64,000 nt of DNA from Comamonadaceae bacterium (GTDB lineage: Bacteria; Pseudomonadota; Gammaproteobacteria; Burkholderiales; Burkholderiaceae_C): positions 1-64,000 of the forward strand of contig CANBWP010000008.1 in the NCBI GenBank assembly GCA_947373185.1, in the 5' to 3' direction. The notes under the pieces were generated by a model. It did no database searches. It saw nothing but the letters and a program-made list of their open reading frames with translations, and was not told the DNA's origin. Numbering within the stretch: the first letter of the stretch is position 1; each line of letters opens with the position of its first letter. Below, in pieces: positions 25,056-34,514 of the stretch. The position numbers were made by a program, and so were the translations under genes.

Positions 25056-27188
25056 ATGGCATCACGCACTCACGCATCCAACATTTTGCGAGCTCATCAG
25101 CCAAGGCCGCGCGGCTTGTTCACGCTCATGGGCCTCAGTGTTTGCTTGCCCTTGGCGCTGCTGTCCTTGAGTGACTTCGCAAGCGCTCAAACGCCCAAAG
25201 CAGACAAAAAAGCCAGTGTCAGCAAGGCCACCCCAGAGCCCATCACACTGAACTTCAACAACGCCGACATTGACGCCGTGGCCAAAACCTTGGCCAGTTT
25301 GTCAGGTCACAACGTGGTGGTAGACCCGCGCGTCAAAGGCAGCATCACACTCACCAGCACGGTGCCCGTTGCACCCGCGCAAGCCTTGCGCTTGTTTGCC
25401 CTACAACTGCGCACGCAAAGCTTTGCCTTGGTGGAATCGGCGGGCTTGTATTTGGTGGTGCCCGAAGCAGATGCCAAACTGCAAAGTGGCAGCGTGTCTG
25501 CCGGCAGCGTGCCCGCATCGAATGGCCAAATCGTGACGCAGATTTTTCAGCTGAACCATGAGAATGCCAACAACTTGGTGCCCATTCTGAGGCCACTCAT
25601 CAGCCCCAACAACACCGTCAACGTCAACCCTGGCACCAATGCCTTGGTGATCACGGACTATGCCGACAACTTGCAACGTTTGGCGCGCATCATCAGCGCG
25701 CTGGACGTGGCCAACGCCACGGGCGTGGAAGTGATTCACTTGAAGCATGCCCTGGCCAGCGACTTGGTGCCCATGCTGCAACGCTTGCTCGACGCTGGTG
25801 CGGCCAACGGCCAAGCACCGGCAGCAGGCCAAGCAGACACCGCCTTCAAAACAGCCGTCATGGCCGAGACCCGCAGCAACTCGCTCATCGTGCGCGCAGC
25901 CAATGCAGCGCGCATGGCCTTGGCCAGATCTTTGGTGGTCCAACTTGACCAACCTTCTGACGTGGGCCCCAACGCTGCCAGTGGCAACATCCATGTGGTG
26001 TATTTGAAAAATGCCGATGCCAGCAAACTGGCCGTGACCTTGCGCGCAGCCCTCACAGCCCAAACTTCTTCGGCCGTGACAGCCGCGCAAAGCACAAGTC
26101 CCAACAACATGCCCGCCAATGCCGGGGCTGCCAACGCCACGTTCAACACGGCAGGTGCACAGCCCTCTACAGGCGGTCAGATTCAAGCCGATCCCTCCAC
26201 CAACGCCTTGATCATCACGGCACCCGAACCGCAATACCGCCAACTTCGCGCCGTGATTGACAAGCTCGATGCGCGCCGCGCGCAGGTCTATGTCGAAAGC
26301 TTGATCGCCGAAGTGAGCGCTGAAAAAGCCGCCGAGTTTGGCGTGCAGTGGCAAGGCCCTGTGGGCAACAAGGGCGACGCCAACATTGGCTTGCTGGGCA
26401 CCAACTTCAAAGTCGGTGGCGCCAACTTGATTGCGTTGGCAGCGCAAGGCGCCAGTGGTACCGTGGCACCCTCTTCTGGGCTGAACGTGGGTGTGGCGCA
26501 CAACACCAACGGCACGTATGTCCTCGGATTTCTAGCGCGCTTTTTACAAACCACGGGCGACGGCAATGTGCTGTCAACGCCTAATTTGCTGACCCTGGAC
26601 AACGAAGAAGCCAAAATTGTGATTGGCCAAAACGTGCCTTTCGTGACGGGCCAATACACCAACAACAACACCAACGCAGGCACGGTCAATCCATTCCAAA
26701 CCATTGAGCGCAAAGACGTCGGCCTGACCTTGCGCGTGAAGCCGCAAATCAGCGAGAACGGCACCGTCAAGTTGCAAATTTACCAAGAGGTGAGCCGCTT
26801 GGACCCCGCGTCCCTGAACTCGGCCACGGGCCTCATCACCAACAAGCGCTCGATTGAATCGAGTGTCTTGGTAGAGGATGGCGCCATCGTGGTGTTGGGC
26901 GGATTGCTGCAAGACGACTACGGCAACAGCCAAGAGCGCGTGCCCGGTTTGGGCGATGTGCCCGTCTTTGGCAACTTGTTCCGCGCCGAATCCAGAAGCC
27001 GCAAGAAAACCAACCTGATGGTGTTTTTGCGGCCGGTGGTGGTGCGCGATGGCAATGCCACCGAAGGCCTCTCCATGGACCGCTACGAACAAATGCGCGG
27101 CGCACAAATGCAAGCCCAACCGGCCCCTAGCGCCGGCTTGCCCAACATCGGGGCACCGGTCTTGCCAGAAGCCACACGGAAACCTTGA
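25056..27188 (+). CDS. gspD: Type II secretion secretin GspD
   Basis: Outer-membrane secretin, 710 residues. An N-terminal signal segment (LSVCLPLALLSLSDFASA) precedes the N0 domain (ITLNFNNADIDAVAKTLASLSG). Three N-domains follow, with HENANNLVPILRPLI, HLKHALASDLVPMLQRLL and LKNADASKLAVTLRAAL. The C-terminal secretin barrel contains VLSTPNLLTLDNEEAKIVIG, the GLTLRVKPQI strand and the VPGLGDVPVFGNLFR plug/gate motif. A low-complexity TSSAVTAAQSTSPNN stretch lies in N3. A C-terminal Pro/Ala/Met tail may serve as the pilotin-binding S region. The stop shares one base with the gspE start. Confidence 0.95.
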   Translation: MASRTHASNILRAHQPRPRGLFTLMGLSVCLPLALLSLSDFASAQTPKADKKASVSKATPEPITLNFNNADIDAVAKTLASLSGHNVVVDPRVKGSITLTSTVPVAPAQALRLFALQLRTQSFALVESAGLYLVVPEADAKLQSGSVSAGSVPASNGQIVTQIFQLNHENANNLVPILRPLISPNNTVNVNPGTNALVITDYADNLQRLARIISALDVANATGVEVIHLKHALASDLVPMLQRLLDAGAANGQAPAAGQADTAFKTAVMAETRSNSLIVRAANAARMALARSLVVQLDQPSDVGPNAASGNIHVVYLKNADASKLAVTLRAALTAQTSSAVTAAQSTSPNNMPANAGAANATFNTAGAQPSTGGQIQADPSTNALIITAPEPQYRQLRAVIDKLDARRAQVYVESLIAEVSAEKAAEFGVQWQGPVGNKGDANIGLLGTNFKVGGANLIALAAQGASGTVAPSSGLNVGVAHNTNGTYVLGFLARFLQTTGDGNVLSTPNLLTLDNEEAKIVIGQNVPFVTGQYTNNNTNAGTVNPFQTIERKDVGLTLRVKPQISENGTVKLQIYQEVSRLDPASLNSATGLITNKRSIESSVLVEDGAIVVLGGLLQDDYGNSQERVPGLGDVPVFGNLFRAESRSRKKTNLMVFLRPVVVRDGNATEGLSMDRYEQMRGAQMQAQPAPSAGLPNIGAPVLPEATRKP

Positions 27189-28606
27189 TGGCCCAGCGCT
27201 TCCCTCTCCCCTACGCGTTTGCGCGCAGCCACCAGCTTCTGTTGGAAGACGATGGCACGCGCCTGACACTTTGGCGAAGCGCCGAGAGTTCGCCCAACGC
27301 CTTGTCGGAGGTGATGCGCCAATGGGGCCACGAAAACGCGTCGCTCGACATGAGCCTGGAAGAGCCCGTCCGCTTGAAACAGCGCATCAGCCAAGCCTAT
27401 ACGGCGCAATTGGGCCCGGGTGAATCCAGCGCAGCCGCCGTGGTCAGCGAAGTGGAGTCTGCCGCCGATTTGTCGCGCATGATGCAAGAGTTGCCTGCGG
27501 TCGAAGACTTGTTAGAGACCAGCGACGATGCGCCCATCATTCGCATGCTCAATGCCTTGCTGACGCAAGCCGCACGCGACGGTGCCAGCGACATTCACAT
27601 CGAACCCTACGAGCGCCACTCCAGTGTGCGCTTCAGGGTCGATGGCAATTTGCGTGAAGTGGTGCAGCCGCATCGGGCTTTGCATGCGGCACTCATTTCA
27701 CGTTTGAAAATCATGGCCGAGCTGGACATTGCTGAAAAGCGATTGCCACAAGACGGTCGCATCAGTTTGCGTTTGGGCTCAAGGGCCGTTGACGTGCGCG
27801 TCTCGACCTTGCCCAGCGCCCACGGCGAACGCGCTGTCTTGCGCCTGCTCGACAAATCCGAAGCGCGCTTGAGCCTGACCTCGGTGGGCATGCAGGGCAG
27901 CACCCTGAGGCGCTTTGAGCAACTGGTGACACAGCCGCATGGTTTGATTTTGGTGACGGGCCCCACAGGCTCTGGCAAAACCACCACCCTGTATGCCGCG
28001 CTGCAAAGTTTGGATGCCTCTGGCAGCAACATCATGACGGTGGAAGACCCGATTGAGTATGAGCTGCCTGGCGTGGGGCAAACCCAAGTCAACACCAAAA
28101 TTGATTTGACCTTTGCCAAGGCCCTGCGGGCCATTTTGAGGCAAGACCCCGACGTCATCATGATCGGTGAAATTCGCGATTTTGAAACCGCGCAAATTGC
28201 CATCCAAGCCTCCATGACGGGCCACTTGGTCTTGGCCACACTGCACACCAACGATGCCGCCAGCGCCGTCACGCGCCTGACCGACATGGGCATTGAGCCT
28301 TTCCTTTTGAGTTCATCTTTGCTGGGTGTTTTGGCACAGCGTTTGGTGCGCAAAGTTTGCACGCATTGCCAAGGCCATGGTTGCACGCCATGCGGCCACA
28401 CCGGTTATGCCGGCCGCACGGGCATCTTTGAGCTGCTGGTGACCGACGATGCGCTGCGCGCGCAAATTCACGCCAAGCAATCGGAAGCACACATTCGAGA
28501 CGCCGCCTTGGCTGGCGGCATGGTGCTGATGCGCGAAGACGGCGAACGGCTGGTGGCTTTGGGCATCACCAAAGCCGAAGAGTTGCTGCGCGTCACGCGA
28601 GACTGA
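27188..28606 (+). CDS. gspE: Type II secretion ATPase GspE
   Basis: Cytoplasmic hexameric ATPase that powers pseudopilus assembly, 472 residues. Walker A is GPTGSGKTTTLYAAL, the Asp box region is DIHIEPYERHSSVRFRVDG, Walker B is LRQDPDVIMIGEIRD, and the His box is HLVLATLHTNDAASA. The zinc-binding loop is CTHCQGHGCTPC, a CxxC-x4-CxxC arrangement much shorter than in E. coli or Vibrio GspE, where about 29 residues separate the pairs. ATG 27188 overlaps gspD by one base. Confidence 0.95.
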   Translation: MAQRFPLPYAFARSHQLLLEDDGTRLTLWRSAESSPNALSEVMRQWGHENASLDMSLEEPVRLKQRISQAYTAQLGPGESSAAAVVSEVESAADLSRMMQELPAVEDLLETSDDAPIIRMLNALLTQAARDGASDIHIEPYERHSSVRFRVDGNLREVVQPHRALHAALISRLKIMAELDIAEKRLPQDGRISLRLGSRAVDVRVSTLPSAHGERAVLRLLDKSEARLSLTSVGMQGSTLRRFEQLVTQPHGLILVTGPTGSGKTTTLYAALQSLDASGSNIMTVEDPIEYELPGVGQTQVNTKIDLTFAKALRAILRQDPDVIMIGEIRDFETAQIAIQASMTGHLVLATLHTNDAASAVTRLTDMGIEPFLLSSSLLGVLAQRLVRKVCTHCQGHGCTPCGHTGYAGRTGIFELLVTDDALRAQIHAKQSEAHIRDAALAGGMVLMREDGERLVALGITKAEELLRVTRD

Positions 28607-28610
28607 CCCC

Positions 28611-29486
28611 ATGTGCAAAGCCATGACTCAGACATGCCTCACGTCACGCAAAGCGTGGGCGGTGCTGATGCTGCTGAGTGCATGGCTGACATCGGCCATG
28701 GCACAAGCGTTGCCCCCCGATGAGAGTAGGACCCAGGCAGAATCAGAATCAGAATCAGAAGCAGAGGCAAAAGCAGAAGCAGAGGCAGAACCGGCCACTG
28801 TGCTGCACTACACCTTGGCTCTGAGGCTGCGCGCCGATGACATCAACCAAGACACTCACAGCGCCAAACTCAGGCCTGTATTGGGTCTTCGCTACGGCCG
28901 ATGGCGTGCAGGCATTGGCGATGGTCAAGAGTGGCTGCGCTTCAACAGCTTTCGCAAAGAACCCAGTTTGAGTTACCAGTGGATTGAGAAAAGCAATGTT
29001 GAGTTGGGCTTGTCTTTGCGCATTCACAACCTCAGCACCGGCGAAGCCTTTGATGTGTTTGAGCCCGGTCGCAAAACATTGCGCAGTCGCGTGCTGACCA
29101 ACTTCCGAATCACGCAACGTTGGTCTGCGGGGGTGGAGTGGACGCAAGACTTGTTGAATCGCGGCGACAGCAGCACGCTGGGCGTGGGCCTGGCCTATGC
29201 TTGGCCGCTCAGCGCACACAGCGAGCTCAGCCTGAACTCTGGTTTGACATGGGCGCCGGCTGAACATTGGCGCACTGCAGCGGGACCCAGCAGACAGGGT
29301 GCCAGCGCACTGAGCACCGGCATAGGTTCGGTGGGCTCGGGCTTGAGTTACAAACACAGTTTGTCCAGGCAGTGGGCTTGGTACAGCACCTTGGGCCTCA
29401 ACAAAGAAGTGGGGGATGTGGCCAAATTGTCAGGGCCCCACAGTTTGGTCAATGGCCAAATTGGCATTTTGTATTTCGACCGCTAA
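28611..29486 (+). CDS. MipA/OmpV-family outer-membrane protein within the gsp operon
   Basis: 291 residues (ATG 28623 is an alternative start). A signal peptide (WAVLMLLSAWLTSAMAQA) is followed by a Ser/Ala-Glu dipeptide tract encoded by nine near-identical hexamers. A beta-barrel-like body follows (LRPVLGLRYGRWRAGIGDG ... VGSGLSYKHSLSRQWAWYSTLGLNKEVGD), ending in Phe-Asp-Arg rather than Phe. The pattern fits MipA/OmpV (MltA-interacting/OmpV) proteins. It sits between gspE and gspF, 4 bases after gspE, a place where no standard type II component belongs. A role in secretion is only suggested by position. Confidence 0.72.
   Translation: MCKAMTQTCLTSRKAWAVLMLLSAWLTSAMAQALPPDESRTQAESESESEAEAKAEAEAEPATVLHYTLALRLRADDINQDTHSAKLRPVLGLRYGRWRAGIGDGQEWLRFNSFRKEPSLSYQWIEKSNVELGLSLRIHNLSTGEAFDVFEPGRKTLRSRVLTNFRITQRWSAGVEWTQDLLNRGDSSTLGVGLAYAWPLSAHSELSLNSGLTWAPAEHWRTAAGPSRQGASALSTGIGSVGSGLSYKHSLSRQWAWYSTLGLNKEVGDVAKLSGPHSLVNGQIGILYFDR
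28737..28790 (+). repeat. Nine in-frame hexanucleotide repeats
   Basis: Degenerate units of (G/T)CAGAA or GCAGAG encode alternating Ser/Ala and Glu just after the signal peptide of the MipA/OmpV-like protein. Loss or gain of units keeps the frame, so length variation would change linker length and not switch the gene off. Confidence 0.85.
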
Positions 29487-29507
29487 AGCGCCAACACGTT
29501 CCACCCC

Positions 29508-30734
29508 ATGCCCGCCTATTCCTACGAAGCTTTGCAACCGGATGGCGCCTTGCGCAAAGGTGTGATGGAGGCCGACAGCGCCAAGGCGGCACGCGCCCTC
29601 TTGCGTTCGCAAAGCTTGGTGCCTTTGACCGTGCAAGTTTTGGGGCCAAACGCACAAGTCGCCAAAAGCATCTGGCAAACCAACATTGGCAGCCGCAAGT
29701 GCTTCTCGGCCAATGAGTTGGCCGTCTGGACTCGCCAATTGGCCAGCTTGGTGGGCAACGGCTTGCCTTTAGAGCGCGCCTTGGCCGCCCTCAGCGACGA
29801 AGCCGAGTCAGAAAAACAAGCCCATTTGGTGGCCAGTTTGCGTGCAGAAGTGAATGCCGGCTTGGGTTTGGCCAAGGCCATGTCGCAACACCCCGCCGAA
29901 TTTTCTGCGCTCTACACCGCGGTCATCAGCGCCGGCGAGCAAGGCGGCAATTTGGGCCAAGTGCTGGGTCAATTGGCGGACGATTTGCAAGATCAACAAG
30001 CCCTCAAAGCCAAGCTGCTCAGCGCGTCCTTGTATCCGGCCATCGTGAGCGTCATCGCCATGATCATTGTGATTTTTTTGCTCAGCACCGTGGTGCCGCA
30101 AGTGGCGCAAGTGTTCTCCGGCAGTCACCGCCAACTGCCCACCCTGACCGTGGCCATGTTGGCCTTGAGTGCTTTTGTGCGCGGCTATGGCTGGTGGGTG
30201 GCAGCAGGTGTGGCATTGGCAAGCCTGGGCTTTCAACAGGCCATGAAACAAACGGCGCTGCGCATTCGCTTTGACGCAGCGTTTTTGCGTGTCCCTGTTG
30301 TAGGTCGATTGGCCACTGGCTACAACACCGCCCGCTTTGCCAGCACGCTGGCCATGCTCACAGGAGCAGGCGTGCCCATTTTGAAAGCCTTGCAATCGGC
30401 CGCCGACACGCTGTCCAATCAAGCCATGCGGGCCGATGTGCTGGAGGCTTTGGTCTTGGTGCGCGAAGGTGCCCCCTTGGCCATGGCCATCGGCCAGAAA
30501 AAACGCTTTCCCAGTTTGCTGGCCATGTTTGCGCGCTTGGGCGAACAAACGGGCCAATTGCCCATCATGCTGCAACGTGCAGCGCAGCAACTGTCTGCCG
30601 ATGTGCAGCGCCGCGCGCTGGCCTTGGCCACCCTCTTAGAGCCCTTGCTCATTGTGCTGATGGGCGGCGTGGTCATGCTCATTGTGCTGGCCGTGCTGAT
30701 GCCCATCATGGAACTGAACCAGTGGGTGCGTTGA
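29508..30734 (+). CDS. gspF: Type II secretion inner-membrane platform protein GspF
   Basis: Polytopic platform protein, 408 residues. The N-terminal MPAYSYEALQPDGALRKGVMEADSAKAAR start is typical of the GspF/PilC family. Two cytoplasmic T2SSF domains (LAVWTRQLASLVGNGLPLERALAAL and FASTLAMLTGAGVPILKALQ) alternate with three membrane helices (SVIAMIIVIFLLSTVVPQV; the central WWVAAGVALASLGF region; and ALLEPLLIV ... VLMPIMELN at the end). It is the last gene of the rightward gsp operon. The prepilin peptidase gspO is not present in the window. Confidence 0.95.
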   Translation: MPAYSYEALQPDGALRKGVMEADSAKAARALLRSQSLVPLTVQVLGPNAQVAKSIWQTNIGSRKCFSANELAVWTRQLASLVGNGLPLERALAALSDEAESEKQAHLVASLRAEVNAGLGLAKAMSQHPAEFSALYTAVISAGEQGGNLGQVLGQLADDLQDQQALKAKLLSASLYPAIVSVIAMIIVIFLLSTVVPQVAQVFSGSHRQLPTLTVAMLALSAFVRGYGWWVAAGVALASLGFQQAMKQTALRIRFDAAFLRVPVVGRLATGYNTARFASTLAMLTGAGVPILKALQSAADTLSNQAMRADVLEALVLVREGAPLAMAIGQKKRFPSLLAMFARLGEQTGQLPIMLQRAAQQLSADVQRRALALATLLEPLLIVLMGGVVMLIVLAVLMPIMELNQWVR

Positions 30735-30771
30735 TGCGCGGGTCCATTTTGAATTCAACCAGGAGCGTTTC

Positions 30772-31674
30772 ATGCCAGTCAGCCTAGACGGACAGTTGGT
30801 GGTGGCGATTTCGTCGCGCGCTTTGTTTGACTTTGAAGAAGAAAACCAAGTCTTTGAACAAGGCGATGACCGCGCCTACATGAAGCTGCAGCTTGAGCGC
30901 TTAGAGGCGCCCGCCAAACCTGGCGTGGCGTTTTCTTTGGTGAAAAAACTCTTGGCCTTCAACGACGCCAGCACGCAACGCGTCGAGGTGGTCATCTTGT
31001 CACGCAATGACCCAGTCTCGGGCATGCGGGTGTTCAGATCAGCGCAACACTACGGCCTGAACATTCAGCGCGGCAGTTTCACACGGGGTCAATCGCCTTG
31101 GCGCTATTTAAAACCCCTCAATGCCAATTTGTTTTTGTCGACGCATTTGTCGGATGTGCGTGCAGCTTTAGACGCTGGCGTGCCAGCTGCGCAGGTCTAC
31201 CCGAACTCTGCGCATGCTTCTGAAGCGCACCCGCACGAAGTGCGCATTGCGTTTGACGGCGATGCCGTGCTGTTCTCTGACGAAGCCGAGCGCGTGTTTC
31301 AGGCGCAAGGTTTGTCTGCGTTTCAAGCGCATGAACATGCCAAGGCCTCTCAGCCTTTGTCGGCCGGCCCCTTCAAACCTTTGCTCACGGCATTGCACCG
31401 TTTGCAGCAAGAAGGCACACCGGCCATGCGCATTCGAACCGCCTTGGTCACGGCCCGCAGCGCCCCCGCACACGAGCGCGCCATTCGCACACTCATGCAA
31501 TGGAACATTGAAGTGGACGAAGCCATGTTTTTGGGCGGCTTGCCAAAGGGCGAATTTTTGAAAGAGTTTGAGCCCGACTTTTTCTTTGACGATCAAACAG
31601 GCCACATTGAGTCGGCGTCGCAACATGTGCCAGCAGGCCATGTGGCCAGTGGCATCAGCAATCCGGCGCCTTAA
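30772..31674 (+). CDS. Cytosolic 5'-nucleotidase, type I-like (NT5C1 family)
   Basis: 300 residues of the 5'-nucleotidase family (Pfam PF06189), which includes animal cytosolic cN-I and bacterial relatives that dephosphorylate AMP/IMP-type nucleotides. The HAD-like nucleophile motif is RIAFDGDAVLFSDEAERVF, with DGD in place of the usual DxDxT. Other family blocks are LSRNDPVSGMRVF, FLSTHLSDVRAAL and the C-terminal PDFFFDDQTGHIE with a metal-binding Asp pair. An AGGAG ribosome site lies 7 bases upstream of the ATG. It stands alone after gspF and converges on an EamA transporter gene. Confidence 0.88.
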   Translation: MPVSLDGQLVVAISSRALFDFEEENQVFEQGDDRAYMKLQLERLEAPAKPGVAFSLVKKLLAFNDASTQRVEVVILSRNDPVSGMRVFRSAQHYGLNIQRGSFTRGQSPWRYLKPLNANLFLSTHLSDVRAALDAGVPAAQVYPNSAHASEAHPHEVRIAFDGDAVLFSDEAERVFQAQGLSAFQAHEHAKASQPLSAGPFKPLLTALHRLQQEGTPAMRIRTALVTARSAPAHERAIRTLMQWNIEVDEAMFLGGLPKGEFLKEFEPDFFFDDQTGHIESASQHVPAGHVASGISNPAP

Positions 31675-31722
31675 GCTCGAGTGATGGGCGGGGCCTCAAA
31701 TGCCAACAATGCTCATAATGCC

Positions 31723-32715
31723 TCAAGTTTCAGACGAGTTGGTGGCAGAGGGCAATTCGGTTCTGCGGCCTTCTCGGCGTGCAATCCAAACCGTCGAGAT
31801 CAAAATGACCGCCGCGCCCATCCAAGTCCATTGACTGGGCAAATCACCAAAGACCAGCCAACCCAAAATCGAGGTCCAGACCAAGTCGAGAAATCGCAGC
31901 GACTGGGTGGCAGAAATATCGGCCACACTGAAAGCACGCGTCAGACTGTAATGTCCCACGGTTCCCAAAATGCCAGTGGCCACAAAGCCGGTCCACTGCC
32001 ACAGCGAAGGCGCTTGCCAATGCAACAAAGCCAAGGGCAAACTGAAGAGCGTGACGGTGATGGACTGCCACATGACAATCACACCTGGGTTTTCAGAGCG
32101 GGTTAAATGTTTGGTGATTAAGAAGGACGCCGCAAAAACAGGCGACGATGCCAGCATGACCAAGTTGTACCACCCGCCTGTGCCAGACAACTTGGGCAAG
32201 ACCACCACCAAGACGCCCGTGAAGCCAATGGCGGCAGCAATCCATCGGTCTCTGCGCATGGGTTCACCCAAAAACCAAGAGGCGCCCAGCATGATGAAAA
32301 TTGGCCCAGTGAAACCAATGGCGGTCATGTCGGCCAATGGGATTTTGGGCAAGGCCGTGAACCAGAACATCAAGGCAATCGTGTGCACGCCGCCCCGCCA
32401 AAACTGCCCCTTCAAATCATGGGGCACGTAAGCACGCACCCCCTGATGCCAAATGAGGGGCAGCATGATGATCAAACCGCACAAGTAACGCAAGAACTGC
32501 GCTTCGAAAGGGTCCATCTGCATCGAAAAATTTCGCGCAATGGTGTTCAACATCGAAAACATGATGCCGCCAAAGGCCATCCAAGCCATGCCGCGCACGG
32601 GTGCAGGCAAGCGCTCAAAACGTCGGGTGTTTTGAAGGCGCGTGAGCGTGATGAGGCGCTGGAGCGATGTCGGTAAAAGTCGGTTCACCCAGCGACTATA
32701 AAGGACCGGGCGCAA
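31723..32715 (-). CDS. DMT-superfamily (EamA) transporter
   Basis: About 330 residues with ten hydrophobic helices in two EamA repeats. The first begins RGMAWMAFGGIMFSMLNTIARN, and the second contains TGFVATGILGTVGHYSLTRAF and DLVWTSILGWLVFGDLPSQWTWMGAAVI. EamA proteins export or import metabolites; the substrate cannot be told. The open frame starts with TTG; GTG 32688 and ATG 32589 are alternatives. The last would place the first helix at the N-terminus and give a family-typical 289 residues. It lies 30 bases downstream of htpX on the same strand. Confidence 0.85.
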   Translation of the reverse strand: MRPVLYSRWVNRLLPTSLQRLITLTRLQNTRRFERLPAPVRGMAWMAFGGIMFSMLNTIARNFSMQMDPFEAQFLRYLCGLIIMLPLIWHQGVRAYVPHDLKGQFWRGGVHTIALMFWFTALPKIPLADMTAIGFTGPIFIMLGASWFLGEPMRRDRWIAAAIGFTGVLVVVLPKLSGTGGWYNLVMLASSPVFAASFLITKHLTRSENPGVIVMWQSITVTLFSLPLALLHWQAPSLWQWTGFVATGILGTVGHYSLTRAFSVADISATQSLRFLDLVWTSILGWLVFGDLPSQWTWMGAAVILISTVWIARREGRRTELPSATNSSET

Positions 32716-32745
32716 GGCCCGAGTCTCTTGCGTTACCCGTATCGC

Positions 32746-33615
32746 TCAGCTGTTTTGCAAAGCGGCAATGCGCTCTTCAATGGGCGGATGGGTCGAAAAC
32801 AACTGACCGATGCCGCCAGCAATGCCCATGGCCGCCACATTCTTGGGCAACTCTGCGGTGTGCAAGCCGCCCAAGCGGGCGAGGGCATTGATCATGGGCT
32901 GTTTGCGCCCCATCAATTGAGCGGCGCCAGCGTCCGCGCGATATTCACGGTGACGGCTGAACCAAGCCACCACCATGGCCGCCGCAAAGCCCAGCACAAT
33001 GTCCAAGACGATGGTGGTGATCCAGTAGCCCATGCCAGGGCCTGTGTTTTCTTCGTCGTTTTTGCGCAAGAAGCTGTCTACGGCATAGCCAATGACGCGG
33101 GACAAGAACACCACGAAGGTGTTCATCACGCCTTGAATGAGGGTCATGGTGACCATGTCGCCGTTGGCGACGTGGGCCACCTCGTGCGCCAGCACCGCTT
33201 CAATTTCTTCATGCGTCATGTTTTGCAACAAGCCTGTCGAAACGGCCACCAAGGCAGCGTTCTTGAAGGCACCGGTGGCAAAGGCATTGGGATCGCCTTC
33301 AAAAACACCGACTTCGGGCATGCCAATGCCAGCCTGATCGGCCAACTTCTTCACGGTGTCCACCAGCCACTGCTCATCAGCGTTGCGGGCCTGCTCAATC
33401 ACTTGCACACCCGAGCTCCACTTGGCCACGGGTTTGCTGATGAGCAAAGAAATGATGGCACCGCCAAAGCCCATGATGAGCGCATACCCCAAGAGTGCAC
33501 CCAGGTTCAATCCGTTGGCGGTGAGGTATCGGTTAACACCCAACAAACTGGCCACCACACCCAACACCAGCACCACGGCCAAGTTGGTCAAGACAAACAA
33601 AAGGATACGTTTCAT
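32746..33615 (-). CDS. htpX: Protease HtpX homolog
   Basis: Inner-membrane zinc metalloprotease of the M48B family, 289 residues from ATG 33615; the open frame continues upstream without a credible start. Two N-terminal helices ([22 protein letters not shown] and [19 protein letters not shown]) are followed by the HEVAH zinc motif, two more helices and the third zinc ligand in [15 protein letters not shown]. The C-terminal [14 protein letters not shown] motif is standard. In E. coli it degrades damaged membrane proteins under envelope stress. Confidence 0.96.
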   Translation of the reverse strand: MKRILLFVLTNLAVVLVLGVVASLLGVNRYLTANGLNLGALLGYALIMGFGGAIISLLISKPVAKWSSGVQVIEQARNADEQWLVDTVKKLADQAGIGMPEVGVFEGDPNAFATGAFKNAALVAVSTGLLQNMTHEEIEAVLAHEVAHVANGDMVTMTLIQGVMNTFVVFLSRVIGYAVDSFLRKNDEENTGPGMGYWITTIVLDIVLGFAAAMVVAWFSRHREYRADAGAAQLMGRKQPMINALARLGGLHTAELPKNVAAMGIAGGIGQLFSTHPPIEERIAALQNS

Positions 33616-33725
33616 GAGGCTCTTTGATCCATCGCCCAGCGAATGCCAAGCACACGCTTCGAATGTTAGGGGCAGCGTCAACAAAATCAAGTGTGCTGAC
33701 TTAATTCCCGAAAATTCAACGGTTT

Positions 33726-34514
33726 TTAAGGGGCGCGCGGTGTGCGAAACACGGCACTGTCTTGGTAAAACGCTGGCGCAGCATTGGCAGGCCACCAACC
33801 CGGAATGCCAAGCACTGGCGTGGGCACAAACGGTTTTTGCGCCAGTTTGCTCGGCTGCAGATCATGGGCTAACCATGCATCCCACTCAGCACGCGCAAGC
33901 TCAGAAGGGACACGCCACAAGTGCACCGCGATGGCCTTGTAGGGATTGACCAATTTTTCCAAAGCCGCATGGCCAAAAATTTGAACCTGCGCACCATGCC
34001 ATGCATCGCGGTGCGTCACAAACGCCGACACCCAATCGCGCAGGCGCAAGGCGTTCCACAGCACATCGGGCACTTGAATGAGGGTGGCGTTTTCATCGAA
34101 CACCGTGACGGCATCGCGCACAGGGCCTCTCACCGCCCCCACCCCTTGCGCCGCAATGGCGGCGGCTTGCACGGCATTCAACTGTTTTTTGGCCAAAGGG
34201 AAATGCAACCAACACAAGGCATTGAAAAAATCATGCAGGCCATCGCGCGTTGGCACTGTCTGGGTGTCAAAGATGAACTGCTCATAGGCATGTCCCTCTG
34301 GCAAGTCGGCTTGGGGCACAAATTCAACGTGACAAGCGGGCGACGTGTCATGGCCGTTGGCGACTTGGGCCTGATGCCAAGCTGCCATGCCTTCATTGCA
34401 AGCCTGATAGACCGTGGCACCTTGCGCCACATTGCGGGCCATGGGCTCGCCCACATCGCGCCAGGGCGCAAGCCACGGCGCAGTCCAGTCGATGGTGCTT
34501 AGGTCACACGCCAT
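33726..34514 (-). CDS. DUF3025 family protein
   Basis: 262 residues from ATG 34514, overlapping the 3' end of pyrC by 16 bases; a longer frame to 34586 would overlap more. Family features are [37 protein letters not shown], of which the DFFNAL.WL.FP.AK part is the most conserved, and [11 protein letters not shown] followed by the KAIAVHLW segment. Many short aromatic/His patches are seen and there is no signal peptide. The function is unknown. Co-transcription with pyrC is likely from the overlap. Confidence 0.82.
   Translation of the reverse strand: MACDLSTIDWTAPWLAPWRDVGEPMARNVAQGATVYQACNEGMAAWHQAQVANGHDTSPACHVEFVPQADLPEGHAYEQFIFDTQTVPTRDGLHDFFNALCWLHFPLAKKQLNAVQAAAIAAQGVGAVRGPVRDAVTVFDENATLIQVPDVLWNALRLRDWVSAFVTHRDAWHGAQVQIFGHAALEKLVNPYKAIAVHLWRVPSELARAEWDAWLAHDLQPSKLAQKPFVPTPVLGIPGWWPANAAPAFYQDSAVFRTPRAP

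Noticed and set aside
31675..31722. A terminator between the 5'-nucleotidase and EamA genes
   Set aside because: No stem with a T-tract was found in the 48 bases between these convergent genes.
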